From: Candidatus Faecousia faecipullorum
GTDB taxonomy: Bacteria > Bacillota > Clostridia > Oscillospirales > Oscillospiraceae
Reading direction: 5' to 3'
DNA: 12,919 bases
Assembly: GCA_018710805.1 (NCBI GenBank)
Contig: DVJG01000075.1
Span: 1-12,919, forward strand
A program made the position numbers and the translations under genes. Below the pieces are notes generated by a model. It searched no databases. It had not been told where the DNA came from and was given only the letters and a program-made list of their open reading frames with translations. Below, piece by piece: positions 12,901 through 12,919 of the stretch. How positions within the stretch are numbered: position 1 is the first letter of the stretch; every line of letters starts with the position of its first letter.

Positions 12901-12919
12901 CAATATTGTGCCGCTTCCG

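Overview
The window looks like chromosome of a GC-rich Clostridia member, most likely a gut Oscillospirales/Oscillospiraceae relative. The support is a short HisG paired with HisZ, a TrpR-like YerC/HisR repressor heading a compact his operon, strong AGGAGG ribosome binding sites and Firmicutes-type -35/-10 promoters. The taxonomic call is an inference; no rRNA or tRNA gene is present.

Layout: (1) 2-775, minus strand: remains of a monosaccharide ABC transporter locus. The 5' part of a chvE-type binding-protein gene is joined directly to the 3' part of the mmsB/gguB permease gene. The rest of chvE, the expected ATPase gene and the permease N-terminus are missing. (2) 791-1085: divergent control region with two copies of the palindrome TTTTATAAAA. 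(3) 1086-2216, plus: intact ROK-family sugar repressor. (4) 2263-2536: a structured intergenic repeat, copy 1. (5) 2540-3619, minus: an ArsR-type metalloregulator followed by a short ArsP/UPF0718 permease, with two matching ArsR-type operators. (6) 3716-4726, minus: branched-chain aminotransferase ilvE. (7) 4965-12604, plus: hisR-hisZ-hisG-hisD-hisC-hisB-hisH-hisA-hisF-hisIE, nearly all with overlapping or abutting start and stop codons. (8) 12601-12897: the structured repeat again, copy 2, starting inside the hisIE stop codon.

The his operon encodes every step from PRPP/ATP to histidine except histidinol-phosphate phosphatase, which must be encoded elsewhere. A dyad between the -35 and -10 upstream of hisR suggests autogenous repression by HisR. 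ilvE is transcribed divergently from its own promoter.

The least explained feature is the pair of structured repeats at 2263-2536 and 12601-12897. Each is a series of six hairpins in the same order with the same connecting sequences. Two loops are variable, one hairpin (H5) carries compensatory base changes, and the first and last hairpins match each other within a copy but differ between copies. Each copy sits just after a transcription unit and ends in an intrinsic terminator. I do not recognise it as a named family.
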